Below, one piece after another: positions 1 through 6,890 of a DNA stretch of 10,545 nucleotides. This stretch comes from Alphaproteobacteria bacterium (GTDB taxonomy: Bacteria; Pseudomonadota; Alphaproteobacteria; Caulobacterales; Caulobacteraceae). Each line of letters opens with the position of its first letter. The first letter of the stretch is position 1. The position numbers and the translations under genes are program-made. Below the pieces are notes generated by a model. The model was not told the origin of the DNA. It did not search any database and saw nothing but the letters and a program-made list of their open reading frames with translations. Where the stretch lies: assembly GCA_028869395.1 (NCBI GenBank), contig JAGWSE010000430.1:1-10545 (forward strand). The letters are read 5' to 3'.

Positions 1-32
1 ACGGCGGCGAAGGCGAGGAACACGCGATTCAT
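1..32 (-). CDS. Start of an exported protein, truncated by the window edge
   Basis: Only the first ten codons are present. They read Met-Asn-Arg-Val-Phe-Leu-Ala-Phe-Ala-Ala: one positive charge followed by a hydrophobic stretch, as in the n- and h-regions of a Sec signal peptide. A good Shine-Dalgarno sequence (GAGGTG, five bases before the ATG) supports this start. The gene lies 46 bp downstream of the pseudouridine synthase gene on the same strand, so it could be the last member of that operon or have its own promoter. I see no convincing terminator in the gap. The protein family cannot be told from so little sequence. Confidence 0.55.
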   Translation of the reverse strand, partial: MNRVFLAFAA

Positions 33-78
33 GGCGCACCTCAAACGGACGTCAGGCTAGCCACGTTCCGGCCCCACC

Positions 79-849
79 TTATGGCCCAGGTTCGCCGAGA
101 CCAAGCTGGGCCGCAAGGGCCTCCATGTCGGCGGGCGTGGGCGCCTCGATCCGCTTCGTCCCGCCTGCCGGGTGGGGGAAACTGAGGGCGCGGGCGTGCA
201 GCATGAGCCGCGGCGCCGGACGGCCGGCCACCGCCAGGGCGCCGCCATAACGCGCGTCGCCGGCGATCGGACGGCCGATCGAGGCCAGGTGGACCCGCAG
301 CTGGTGCATGCGGCCGGTCTCCGGCTCCAGGTCCACGAGGGCCGCCCCGGGGACCTCTGCCACGGTGCGGTAGCGCGTGCGCGCGGGTTCGGCGTCCGGA
401 TGATCCGGCGCGCAGACGCGCATGTAGGCCTCGCGGCCGATCTCCTCGCGCCTCAAGGGGACGTCGATCGCCCCGGAGCGCGGCTCGGGCGCGGCGGGCG
501 TGACGATGGCGAGGTACGTCTTGTGGATCTTGCGGGCCATCATGGCCTTGCCCAGGAAGCCCGCCGCCGGCTTGGTCCTGGCGGCCAGCAGCACGCCGGA
601 GGTGTCGCGGTCCAGCCGGTGGATCAGGCGCGGCCGCGACTTGCCGGGCCTGGCGAACGCCCAGAGCAGTTCGTCGACGGTGTGGACGCCCCGTCGGCCG
701 CCCTGGCTGGACAGGCCCGGCGGCTTGGCGAGGCCGATGAGCTCGGCGTCCTCGTAGATCACGAGGCTGCGGACGAAGGCGGCCTCCTCGGCCGTGAGCG
801 CGATCGGGATCTCGTGAGCGCGGACCTTCCTGGGCGTTCGGCCGCTCAA
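79..849 (-). CDS. RluA-family RNA pseudouridine synthase
   Basis: The predicted 256-residue cytoplasmic enzyme would isomerise specific uridines in rRNA or tRNA to pseudouridine. The RluA signature HRLDRDTSG lies at residues 77-85, with D80 the catalytic aspartate. The distal conserved stretch GRMHQLRVH (179-187) and GDARYG (197-202) complete the active-site fold. There is no N-terminal S4 RNA-binding domain, so it is a short member of the family, and the RNA target cannot be predicted. The reading frame is open far upstream, but that part only shadows rarA. I chose the TTG at 849-847 because it overlaps the rarA stop as TTGA, has a purine-rich GCGAGG a few bases upstream, and gives a normal length. 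No ATG or GTG start exists before the conserved domain. Translation is probably coupled to rarA. Confidence 0.9.
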   Translation of the reverse strand: MSGRTPRKVRAHEIPIALTAEEAAFVRSLVIYEDAELIGLAKPPGLSSQGGRRGVHTVDELLWAFARPGKSRPRLIHRLDRDTSGVLLAARTKPAAGFLGKAMMARKIHKTYLAIVTPAAPEPRSGAIDVPLRREEIGREAYMRVCAPDHPDAEPARTRYRTVAEVPGAALVDLEPETGRMHQLRVHLASIGRPIAGDARYGGALAVAGRPAPRLMLHARALSFPHPAGGTKRIEAPTPADMEALAAQLGLGEPGP

Positions 850-2153
850 GAGCCGCCTCGCCCGGAGCGCAGCGCAGCCCAGCGTTCCAGCCGCTCCTTG
901 ATACGGGCCTCGGAGCCCTCCCCCTTCGGCCTGTAGAAGGTGCGACGCTCCATCTCGTCGGGGAAGTAGTCCTGGCCGGAGAAGCCCGCCTCGGCGTCGT
1001 GGTCGTAGGCGTAGCCCTTGCCGTAGCCGAGCTCCTTCATCATCCGGGTCGGCGCGTTCAGGATATGCTTGGGCGGCATCAGCGAGCCAGTCTCCCTGGC
1101 CGCCGCCATCGCCGCGCCGAACGCCTTGTAGACCGCATTGGACTTGGGGGCCGTCGCCAGGTGGACCACCGTCTGGGCGAGCGCGATCTCGCCTTCGGGC
1201 GAGCCCAGGAAGTCGTAGGTCTCCTTGGCGGCGTTGGCGATCAGGAGGGAGAGCGGATCGGCCTCGCCGATGTCCTCGGCCGCGGCCCGCACGAGACGGC
1301 GGGCGATGAACAGCGGATCCTCCCCCCCGGTCAGCATGCGGGCGAGCCAGTAGAGCGCCGCGTCCGGGTCGGAGCCGCGGATCGACTTGTGGAGGGCGGA
1401 GATGAGGTTGTAGTGCTCTTCGCGGTCCTTGTCGTAGGCGGGCGAGCGCTTCTGGAGGACCTGCCCCAGTTCCTTCGTCGACAGGGGCTTGGCGGAGCCG
1501 ATGTTGAACAGGGTCTCGGCGAGGGTGAGGAGGTAGCGCCCGTCGCCGTCGGCCAGCGCGATCAGCGCCTGTCGCGCCTCGGGCTCGAGCGGCAGGGGCC
1601 TGGACTCGAAGGCTTCGGCCTTCGCGAGCAGGGTTTGCAGGGCCTCGTCGTCCAGCCGCTTGAGGACGAACACCTGGCACCGCGACAGCAGCGCGCCGTT
1701 GAGCTCGAAGGACGGGTTCTCGGTGGTCGCGCCGACGAGGGTGACGATCCCCTCCTCCACGAACGGCAGGAAGCCGTCCTGCTGGGCCCGGTTGAAGCGG
1801 TGGATCTCGTCGACGAACAGCAGGGTCGACTGGCCCGCGGCGCGGCGCACGCGCGCCTGCTCGAAGGCCTTCTTCAGGTCCGCGACGCCGGAGAACACGG
1901 CCGAGAGCTGCTGGAACTCGTAGCCGGCCTCACGGGCGAGCAGACGGGCGATCGTCGTCTTGCCGGTGCCCGGCGGGCCCCAGAGGATCATCGACGACAG
2001 GCGCTTCGCCTCGGCCATCCGGCGGATCGGACCGCCTTCGCCCAGGAGGTGGTCCTGGCCGACCACGTCCTCCAGCCGCTGCGGCCGCAGACGGTCGGCC
2101 AGCGGGCCCGGCGCGTGCGGGGTCAGACCTGCGGCTTCGAAGAGATCGGCCAT
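846..2153 (-). CDS. rarA: Replication-associated recombination protein A (RarA/MgsA, AAA+ ATPase)
   Basis: This is the bacterial homologue of yeast Mgs1 and human WRNIP1, an AAA+ ATPase acting at stalled replication forks. At 435 residues it has the usual family length. The Walker A motif GPPGTGKT is at residues 59-66, Walker B LLFVDEIH at 111-118 (D115, E116), sensor 1 GATTENPSF at 141-149, and an arginine-finger candidate is R158 in SRC. The C-terminal part contains the family's HKSIRGSDPDAALYWLARML segment, from the region that forms the tetramerisation domain. The start is ATG at 2153-2151; the sequence before it has no strong Shine-Dalgarno motif. It follows the protease gene by 84 bp and shares four bases with the pseudouridine synthase gene, so the two are likely co-translated. 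Confidence 0.96.
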   Translation of the reverse strand: MADLFEAAGLTPHAPGPLADRLRPQRLEDVVGQDHLLGEGGPIRRMAEAKRLSSMILWGPPGTGKTTIARLLAREAGYEFQQLSAVFSGVADLKKAFEQARVRRAAGQSTLLFVDEIHRFNRAQQDGFLPFVEEGIVTLVGATTENPSFELNGALLSRCQVFVLKRLDDEALQTLLAKAEAFESRPLPLEPEARQALIALADGDGRYLLTLAETLFNIGSAKPLSTKELGQVLQKRSPAYDKDREEHYNLISALHKSIRGSDPDAALYWLARMLTGGEDPLFIARRLVRAAAEDIGEADPLSLLIANAAKETYDFLGSPEGEIALAQTVVHLATAPKSNAVYKAFGAAMAAARETGSLMPPKHILNAPTRMMKELGYGKGYAYDHDAEAGFSGQDYFPDEMERRTFYRPKGEGSEARIKERLERWAALRSGRGGS

Positions 2154-2202
2154 GGTGAGGGATTAGCACGCGCCAGGAGACGGCGGGAGCCAAAGGCCTC
2201 CG

Positions 2203-2227
2203 GTGATCCCGACCTCGGCGGGATCAC
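2203..2227 (-). terminator. Hairpin after the protease gene, possible weak terminator
   Basis: Perfect 9-bp inverted repeat: GTGATCCCG at 2203-2211 and CGGGATCAC at 2219-2227, with a 7-base loop. It begins 10 bases past the stop codon of the HtrA-type gene. On the transcribed strand it is followed by CGGAGGCCTTTGG, which has only three consecutive T residues. It may therefore be a leaky terminator or a 3'-end stabilising or processing hairpin between the protease gene and rarA. The position and perfect stem are visible; the function is inferred. Confidence 0.5.
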
Positions 2228-2237
2228 GCCTGGGCGG

Positions 2238-3650
2238 TCACACCTGGAACGTGCCGGTGATCTCCTGGCCCTGGCGCTCGATGGTGATCTGCCAGACCCG
2301 GGAGCCCGCGGCGAGCGCCGCCGCCAGTTGCGCGACGGTCGCCACGCGGCGGCCGTTCACGGCGCGGATGATGTCGCCTGCCTGGAAGCCCGCCTGCGCG
2401 GCGAGACCGCCGCCACCCTGGGTGACCACCACGCCGGGCGTGGTGAAGGGATCCATGCCGATCTGGTCGGCGACCGCCGGCGAGAGGTTCTCGACCGTGG
2501 CGCCCTGCAGGGGATTGCGGCCGGAGATCACGCGCTGGTCACGCGCCGGGCTGGCGGGCGGCGGCTCGGCGCGGACGGTGAGCTGATGGGTCCCCGCCCC
2601 CCGGCGGACTTCAAGGCGGATCTCGTCACCGATGCGGTGGGTGCTGACCGCGTAGTTGACGCCGCCGGCGTCGTCGACCGGATGGCCGTCCACCGCCACG
2701 ATGACGTCGCCCTGCTTCACCCCGCCCTGGGCGGCCGGGCTGCCCGGCCAGATGTCGGCGACGAGCGCGCCCTGCGGCGCGGCCATGCCCAGGCTGCGCG
2801 CGATGTCGGGCGTCACCGACTGCATGCGCGCGCCCAGCCAGGCGCGAACCAGCGAATGGCCGCCGCCCACCGCCGTCTCGACCACGCGCTTGATGAGCGC
2901 GGCAGGGATGGCGAAGCCGACGCCGGCCGACTGGCCGGAGCGGGACAGGATGAAGCTGTTCAGACCGATGATGTCGCCGTTCATGTCGACGAGCGGGCCG
3001 CCGGAGTTGCCCGGATTGATGGGAGCGTCGGTCTGGATGTAGCTGGAGGCGGCGTCGCCCGACGGATCGGCCGTGCGGTTCAGCGCCGAGATGATGCCGT
3101 TTGTGACGGTCTGGCCGACGCCGAAGGGGTCGCCGACGGCCAGCACCAGGTCGCCCACCTGCGGGTCGCCGGTGTCGTTGATGGCCAGCGCCGGCAGCTT
3201 CTGGCCATGGGGGACGTCGATCTTCAGGACCGCCAGGTCGGTCCGCGGATCGGCGATCATGATGTGCGCCGGAAACTCCCGCCGGTCGGCGAGGGAGACC
3301 GTGATCTGCTGGCCGCCCTCGATGACGTGGTTGTTGGTGACGATGATCCCGTCGGAGCGGACGATCACGCCCGAGCCCAGGGAACCCACGACCTGGTCGC
3401 GCGGCGCCCCGATGCCGAACAGCTGCCAGAAGGGATCGACCTGCTGTCGCACAAGGCGCTTCGAGGAGATGTTCACGACCGCGGGCGCGACCTTTTTCAC
3501 CACCGGGGCGAAGGACAGGTGGATCGCCGCCGCGCTGGTCGGCACGGCGCGCGTCGGCGCAGGCAGCGGCACCTGGGCCTTGCTGTTCCCGGAAGGGGAA
3601 CAGGCGGCGAGGATCACGAGTGCGGGCGCGAGGACGCGAAAGGCGCGCAT
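2238..3650 (-). CDS. HtrA/Do-family (DegP/DegQ-like) serine protease with two PDZ domains, likely lipoprotein
   Basis: Envelope quality-control protease of 470 residues. The chymotrypsin-like domain carries the triad H108 (TNNHVI), D138 (RTDLAVLKI) and S216 (NPGNSGGPL). PDZ1 spans roughly residues 270-362 and PDZ2 roughly 383-470. The N-terminus MRAFRVLAPALVILAAC ends in the lipobox LAAC with C17 and serine at +2, so signal peptidase II cleavage and outer-membrane retention are predicted, whereas classical DegP is soluble. A longer GTG start at 3698 exists, but its GAGGAG sits only about two bases away. The ATG at 3650 has GGGAGA at normal spacing and places the signal sequence at the N-terminus. 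A GANTC methylation site lies between this Shine-Dalgarno and the ATG. The gene sits 83 bp after the MFS gene and 84 bp before rarA. DegP, DegQ and MucD cannot be told apart here. Confidence 0.95.
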   Translation of the reverse strand: MRAFRVLAPALVILAACSPSGNSKAQVPLPAPTRAVPTSAAAIHLSFAPVVKKVAPAVVNISSKRLVRQQVDPFWQLFGIGAPRDQVVGSLGSGVIVRSDGIIVTNNHVIEGGQQITVSLADRREFPAHIMIADPRTDLAVLKIDVPHGQKLPALAINDTGDPQVGDLVLAVGDPFGVGQTVTNGIISALNRTADPSGDAASSYIQTDAPINPGNSGGPLVDMNGDIIGLNSFILSRSGQSAGVGFAIPAALIKRVVETAVGGGHSLVRAWLGARMQSVTPDIARSLGMAAPQGALVADIWPGSPAAQGGVKQGDVIVAVDGHPVDDAGGVNYAVSTHRIGDEIRLEVRRGAGTHQLTVRAEPPPASPARDQRVISGRNPLQGATVENLSPAVADQIGMDPFTTPGVVVTQGGGGLAAQAGFQAGDIIRAVNGRRVATVAQLAAALAAGSRVWQITIERQGQEITGTFQV

Positions 3651-3733
3651 GGATTCTCCCGGAGAAGCTCGCCGCGGCGGGCTGGAAACGAGCCGCACTC
3701 TCCTCAGGTTTCAGGCGCAAAAATGGCGCAGGT

Positions 3734-5023
3734 TCAAGCCTTCTGAGGCTCCGGCGCGGGCGCATGGGCCGTCGCCGCGCCCACCAGCGTCGCCGCGGCG
3801 AGCAGCACGGCGGCCACATAGATCGCCAGCCCCGGGGCGTGCAGCGACGTATCGTGGCGCAGCGACCAGGCGAAGGTCTCGCCGAAGATCACCGGGCCGA
3901 TGATCGAGGCGATGCCCTGCAGGCTCTGCATGGCGCCCTGCAGCTGACCCTGCTGGTTTGGCGCGATGCGGCGGGTCAGCAGCCCCTGGAGCCCGGGCAT
4001 CAGAAGGCTGGAGAAGGCGAAGACCGGCGCGCCTGCGAGGTAGATCCAGCCCTGCGGCGCCCAGCCGTACCAGAGGAAGCCCGCGGCGCCGATGACGCCG
4101 CCCGCCAGCACCGTCCGCCGCTCGCCGAGCCGCGCCACGATCGGTCCGACGAGGAACATCTGGACGATGACGCCGAGCACGCCGGTGAGCAGGAAGGTGA
4201 AGCCCAGCACACGCGGCGACCAGCCGTAGCGGTAGGAGGTGTAGAGGACGAAGATGGTCGGGAGCACCACCTGCGAGAGCTGGAACAGGAAGCCGACCGC
4301 CGCCAGGCCAAGGAGGCCGGGCCGCGAACGAAGCAGACCGAGCGAACCCACGGGATTGGCCCGCTTCCAGTCAAAGGCCCTCAGCCGCCGCGCCTGCGGC
4401 AGGGATTCGGGCAGGATCAGCAGGCCGTAGAACCAGTTGAGCGTGGTGATCGCGGCGGCGGCGATGAACGGCGTGCGCAGGTCGTGCTGACCCAGCAGAC
4501 CCCCGAGCGTCGGACCGATGATGAAGCCGAAGGAGAACGCCGACTGCAGCAGCCCGAAGGTCCTGGCGCGGTCCTGGGGCGCGGTCACGTCGGCGACGTA
4601 GGCGCCGGCCGTCGAGAAGCTGGAGGCTGTCATCCCGTTGAGGATGCGGCCGACATAGAGCCACCAGAGCGTCGGCGCGAAGGCCATGAACAGGAAGTCG
4701 ACCGCCAGGCCGAAGAACGAGATCAGCAGCACCGGGCGGCGGCCCACCCGGTCCGACAGCATGCCCAGGATGGGGCCGAAGAAGAACTGCATCACGCCCC
4801 AGGTGGCGCCGAAGAACAGGTTCCACTCCGAGGCCGCGGCCGTGTCGCCGCCGGTGAACTGGCGGATCAGGTTCGGCAGGATCGGGATCATGATCCCGAA
4901 GGACACCGAGTTCATCAGCGCGCTGGCGAAGATGAATCCGAACGCGGCCTGGCGGCCGGATCGCGGCCGCCGTTCAGGCTGCGCCCGGCGCCCAGAGGCC
5001 GTCTCGCGGGCGGCGTCATCCAC
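3734..5023 (-). CDS. TCR/Tet-family MFS efflux transporter (TetA-like)
   Basis: Inner-membrane proton-coupled drug exporter of the major facilitator superfamily, 429 residues, close to the usual TetA length. A basic N-terminal tail of about 25 residues precedes the first membrane segment (from about residue 26). MFS motif A appears as GMLSDRVGRRPVLL (87-100). The following GRILNGMTASSFSTAGAYVADVT (125-147) matches the TetA pattern of GRI, GAY and ADxT. About twelve hydrophobic segments alternate through to residue 418, with a short charged central loop near 207-222. The start is GTG at 5023-5021, chosen because GAGGAG lies seven bases upstream and because upstream codons are not hydrophobic-domain sequence. 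Actual tetracycline export is not shown by the sequence; many chromosomal members have other or unknown substrates. No TetR gene is adjacent, but a palindrome lies 42-61 bases upstream of the start. Confidence 0.92.
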   Translation of the reverse strand: MDDAARETASGRRAQPERRPRSGRQAAFGFIFASALMNSVSFGIMIPILPNLIRQFTGGDTAAASEWNLFFGATWGVMQFFFGPILGMLSDRVGRRPVLLISFFGLAVDFLFMAFAPTLWWLYVGRILNGMTASSFSTAGAYVADVTAPQDRARTFGLLQSAFSFGFIIGPTLGGLLGQHDLRTPFIAAAAITTLNWFYGLLILPESLPQARRLRAFDWKRANPVGSLGLLRSRPGLLGLAAVGFLFQLSQVVLPTIFVLYTSYRYGWSPRVLGFTFLLTGVLGVIVQMFLVGPIVARLGERRTVLAGGVIGAAGFLWYGWAPQGWIYLAGAPVFAFSSLLMPGLQGLLTRRIAPNQQGQLQGAMQSLQGIASIIGPVIFGETFAWSLRHDTSLHAPGLAIYVAAVLLAAATLVGAATAHAPAPEPQKA

Positions 5024-5064
5024 GACGGTTCTCCTCAGGTAAACCGGGGCGCGCGTAACAAGAA

Positions 5065-5084
5065 CGAAATGTGTCCGCATTTCG
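5065..5084. promoter_or_regulatory. Palindrome upstream of the MFS gene, candidate operator
   Basis: Perfect inverted repeat CGAAATG (5065-5071), six-base spacer, CATTTCG (5078-5084), 20 bp in all. It lies in the 122-bp gap between the SRPBCC gene and the MFS gene, 42-61 bases upstream of the GTG start. Its size and symmetry suit a dimeric helix-turn-helix repressor such as a TetR- or MarR-type protein, which commonly control Tet-like pumps. No matching -35/-10 pair is obvious around it, and the regulator is not in the window unless it is the nearby ArsR protein. Confidence 0.4.
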
Positions 5085-5145
5085 GCGCCGCCTTCCCGCC
5101 GCCCTCGGAAGGAATGGAAACAAAGGAAGAACACTAAGAACAGCG

Positions 5146-5610
5146 TTATGCAAAATCGCCTACCGATGCAAGCAGCACGCGCCACCATTCGGCCAGCCGC
5201 ATGAGCAGCACCTGATCGGAAAAGCCGTGCCGCGCGACGCTGTCGGCGGGAACCTGGTCGAATCCGCGGTGCTCGACACTGACCCGCGTCTCCTCGCCGA
5301 CGGCCTCGAAGCGGACCTCGACCTCTGTCGTGAGCGTCGGCGGGAAGGTGGCCTGCCGATAGGAGAAGACGAGTCGCCGCGGCGGGTCCCAGGCAGTGAT
5401 CCGGCCGATCTCGAAAGCCTTGCCGCCGGCCAGCGTCTCCGTCAGCCGCCCCCCTTCCCCAGGCTCGAAAGCCAGTCGCCCAGGGGCGCGGGGCGTCGTC
5501 CTGAACAGGCTGCTGGGCCGCCACCAGGCGCCGATCTCGTCCACGAACGCCTCGAAGGCGCGTTCGGGCGCCGCCTTCACGCGAAGCGCCACATAGATCT
5601 TCGAGGTCAT
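5146..5610 (-). CDS. SRPBCC / AHSA1-like domain protein
   Basis: The 154-residue cytoplasmic protein has the START-like hydrophobic-cavity fold. Typical features of the AHSA1 (Hsp90 ATPase activator homologue) branch are an N-terminal segment ending in AFVDEIGAWW (21-30), GRITAWDPPRRLVFSY (69-84), TEVEVRFE (95-102) followed by TRVSVEH (108-114), and a C-terminal helix with EWWRVLL. Bacterial members are widespread, usually of unknown ligand, and often encoded next to an ArsR regulator. The ATG at 5610-5608 overlaps the arsR stop as ATGA and there is no strong independent Shine-Dalgarno, so it should be translated by coupling as the last gene of the operon. It may bind or process a small hydrophobic molecule; that is inference from fold and neighbours. 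Confidence 0.88.
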   Translation of the reverse strand: MTSKIYVALRVKAAPERAFEAFVDEIGAWWRPSSLFRTTPRAPGRLAFEPGEGGRLTETLAGGKAFEIGRITAWDPPRRLVFSYRQATFPPTLTTEVEVRFEAVGEETRVSVEHRGFDQVPADSVARHGFSDQVLLMRLAEWWRVLLASVGDFA

Positions 5611-5942
5611 GGACCGCGCTCGACGTGCGCCTTGAAGGCGGCGAGCTGCTCGGCCCACATCCGTTCCGCCGCCTCCAGCCACCGCTTCAGCTGCTCCATC
5701 GGTTCCGGCCTCAGCGCGTAGATCCGCACGCGCGCGTCGAATTCGGGGTGGCTCTCCTCGACCAGCCCGCACGCGCGCAGCGTCCGCAGGCGCCGGCTCA
5801 TGGCGGGCGCGGGCAGCTCCAGCGCCCGCGCAAGCTCACCCGCAGGGCGCGGTCGCTCGGCCAGCATCTCCACGGCGCGCCGGCAGTGGGGATCGGCCAG
5901 CGCGGCCAGCGTGCGGTCGATCTGGGCGGAGGCTGGGCTCAT
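5607..5942 (-). CDS. ArsR/SmtB-family winged-helix transcriptional regulator
   Basis: The 111-residue DNA-binding protein begins with DRTLAALADPHCRRAVEML (9-27), the typical ArsR N-terminal helices. The helix-turn-helix spans about 33-61 (PAGELARALELPAPAMSRRLRTLRACGLV) and the wing about 62-78. It lacks the ELCVCDL-type metal-binding motif of ArsR/SmtB sensors; the only cysteines are C20 and C58. It therefore probably belongs to the non-metal subgroup often paired with SRPBCC/AHSA1 genes. Both ends show 4-bp ATGA overlaps, with the VOC gene upstream and the SRPBCC gene downstream, so its level is tied to the operon. Autoregulation through the repeat in front of the operon is the natural hypothesis. 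The ligand is unknown. Confidence 0.92.
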   Translation of the reverse strand: MSPASAQIDRTLAALADPHCRRAVEMLAERPRPAGELARALELPAPAMSRRLRTLRACGLVEESHPEFDARVRIYALRPEPMEQLKRWLEAAERMWAEQLAAFKAHVERGP

Positions 5943-6391
5943 GGCCAGGCCAGCACCTTCACACCTGATGCCTCGTGGTCCGCCCGCGTCATCTCCTGGA
6001 CGGTCTGGCCGACCGTCCAGACATGACCCTCCAGGTCGCGACAGTGATAGGTCCGGTCGCCGTACGGCTGGGTGGCTGGCTCGACGAGAATTTCCGCGCC
6101 TGCGGCGCGGGCCCGAGCGCAATGAGCGTCGAGGTCGCTGGTCAGCTGGATGTGGACGCTCTGGGTGTTCTTGCCACCGAGCGAGGCCGGCGACCGGTGA
6201 TTTTCGGTCCATTCCTGGCCGACCATCAGCAAACTCTCGCCGAGCCGCATCTCCACGTGCAGCAGGCGGCCTTCCGGCCCTTCGATCAGCATGTGGAGCT
6301 CGAAACCGAACGCCCTTTCCAGCCAGGCGATGGCGGCCCTCGGATCGCGGTAGCAGAGGACGGATGTGAGGGCGGGGCGCACGTCAGTCAT
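5939..6391 (-). CDS. VOC-family protein (glyoxalase/bleomycin-resistance/dioxygenase fold)
   Basis: The 150-residue protein has a paired beta-alpha-beta-beta-beta VOC fold. The first module contains YRDPRAAIAWLERAFGF (14-30) and LHVEMRLGESLLMVG (44-58). The second has SVHIQLTSDLDAHCARARAAGAEIL (78-102) and closes with YGDRTYHCRDLEGHVW (110-125). Possible metal or substrate residues are H45, H80 and E121, but the family includes metal-free binders, so chemistry cannot be assigned. By eye it is about 40% identical to the next VOC protein upstream, with identical AWLERAFG and SPASL segments. The ATG at 6391-6389 has GGAGG seven bases upstream, inside the end of the preceding gene, which it overlaps by 8 bp. 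Its stop overlaps the arsR start as ATGA. Confidence 0.9.
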   Translation of the reverse strand: MTDVRPALTSVLCYRDPRAAIAWLERAFGFELHMLIEGPEGRLLHVEMRLGESLLMVGQEWTENHRSPASLGGKNTQSVHIQLTSDLDAHCARARAAGAEILVEPATQPYGDRTYHCRDLEGHVWTVGQTVQEMTRADHEASGVKVLAWP

Positions 6392-6872
6392 GTTCGGCCT
6401 CCATCAAGGACTTGCGGAACCTGAGCCCCGAGGCCTGCTCCATCTCCGCGACGGAAGGGTGCGCAACCTGCTGGCTGAAGTTCCAGACGTGGCCCTCGGG
6501 ATCGAAGGCGCGGAAGATCCGCGCGCCATAGAACTGGTCCTCCGGTTCCTGGGTGATCCGCGCGCCCGCCGCCCGCGCCCGATCGCACAGTTCGTCGATC
6601 CCGCTTTCCACCGAAAGCCGCAAGAACTGGCTGTTCGCGCCAGCCAGGCTGGCCGGGCTCCGCATCGGCGCGCCCGCGATCTGGGGACCCGTCCATTCGC
6701 CTGCGATTTCAATCGGACAGCCGCGGAAGCTCAGCTCCGCATGACCCACACGACCCTGTCCATCGACCACGAGTTCGGTGATCTCGCAGCCGAACGCCCG
6801 TTCCAGCCACGCCATGGCGGCGATCGGGTCCTTGTAGAAGACGCAGGCGACGACGGCCGGGCGGATGGGCAT
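6384..6872 (-). CDS. VOC-family protein, paralogue of the adjacent VOC gene
   Basis: First gene of the operon, 162 residues. It shows the same fold elements as its neighbour: FYKDPIAAMAWLERAFGC (12-29), GHAELSFRGCPIEIAGEW (43-60), SPASLAGAN (72-80) and the closing motif FDPEGHVWNF (123-132). The position matching H80 of the neighbour is R84 here, so if metal is bound the ligand set must differ. The frame is open to a TTG at 6917, but that would start inside the AT-rich repeat. I chose the ATG at 6872-6870 (MPIRPAVVACVFY) because the VOC domain begins there. Ribosome binding is weak, with GAG about nine bases upstream. Tandem duplication within the operon is the likely origin of the pair. The substrate is unknown. 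Confidence 0.88.
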   Translation of the reverse strand: MPIRPAVVACVFYKDPIAAMAWLERAFGCEITELVVDGQGRVGHAELSFRGCPIEIAGEWTGPQIAGAPMRSPASLAGANSQFLRLSVESGIDELCDRARAAGARITQEPEDQFYGARIFRAFDPEGHVWNFSQQVAHPSVAEMEQASGLRFRKSLMEAEHD

Positions 6873-6890
6873 GGCGATCTCATTTCCTTC

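Noticed and set aside
3717..3738. CTTGAA and CGCCAT upstream of the protease gene resembling a heat-shock sigma-32 promoter
   Set aside because: The two boxes are only a few bases apart, far short of the needed spacing of about 11-15.
999..3746. A 915-codon open frame on the plus strand opposite rarA and the protease gene
   Set aside because: Its translation is rich in Arg, Gly and Ala with no recognisable domain. It is a by-product of GC-rich codon use in the two clear minus-strand genes.
3702..3748. CCTCAG...CTGAGG and GCGC...GCGC inverted repeats after the MFS gene as a terminator
   Set aside because: The stems are short and the T-run lies in the loop rather than after the stem.
3620..5137. 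A 505-codon plus-strand frame opposite the MFS gene
   Set aside because: Low-complexity charged sequence, no Shine-Dalgarno, and fully explained as antisense of a clear membrane transporter.
5140..5174. TTGCAT...CATAAC as a promoter for the MFS gene
   Set aside because: The 15-base spacing and weak match to both boxes do not support a call, and it overlaps the end of the SRPBCC coding sequence.
5024..5524. N-terminal extension of the MFS frame upstream of GTG 5023
   Set aside because: Upstream codons overlap the SRPBCC gene and non-coding gap, while GAGGAG at good spacing marks the GTG start.
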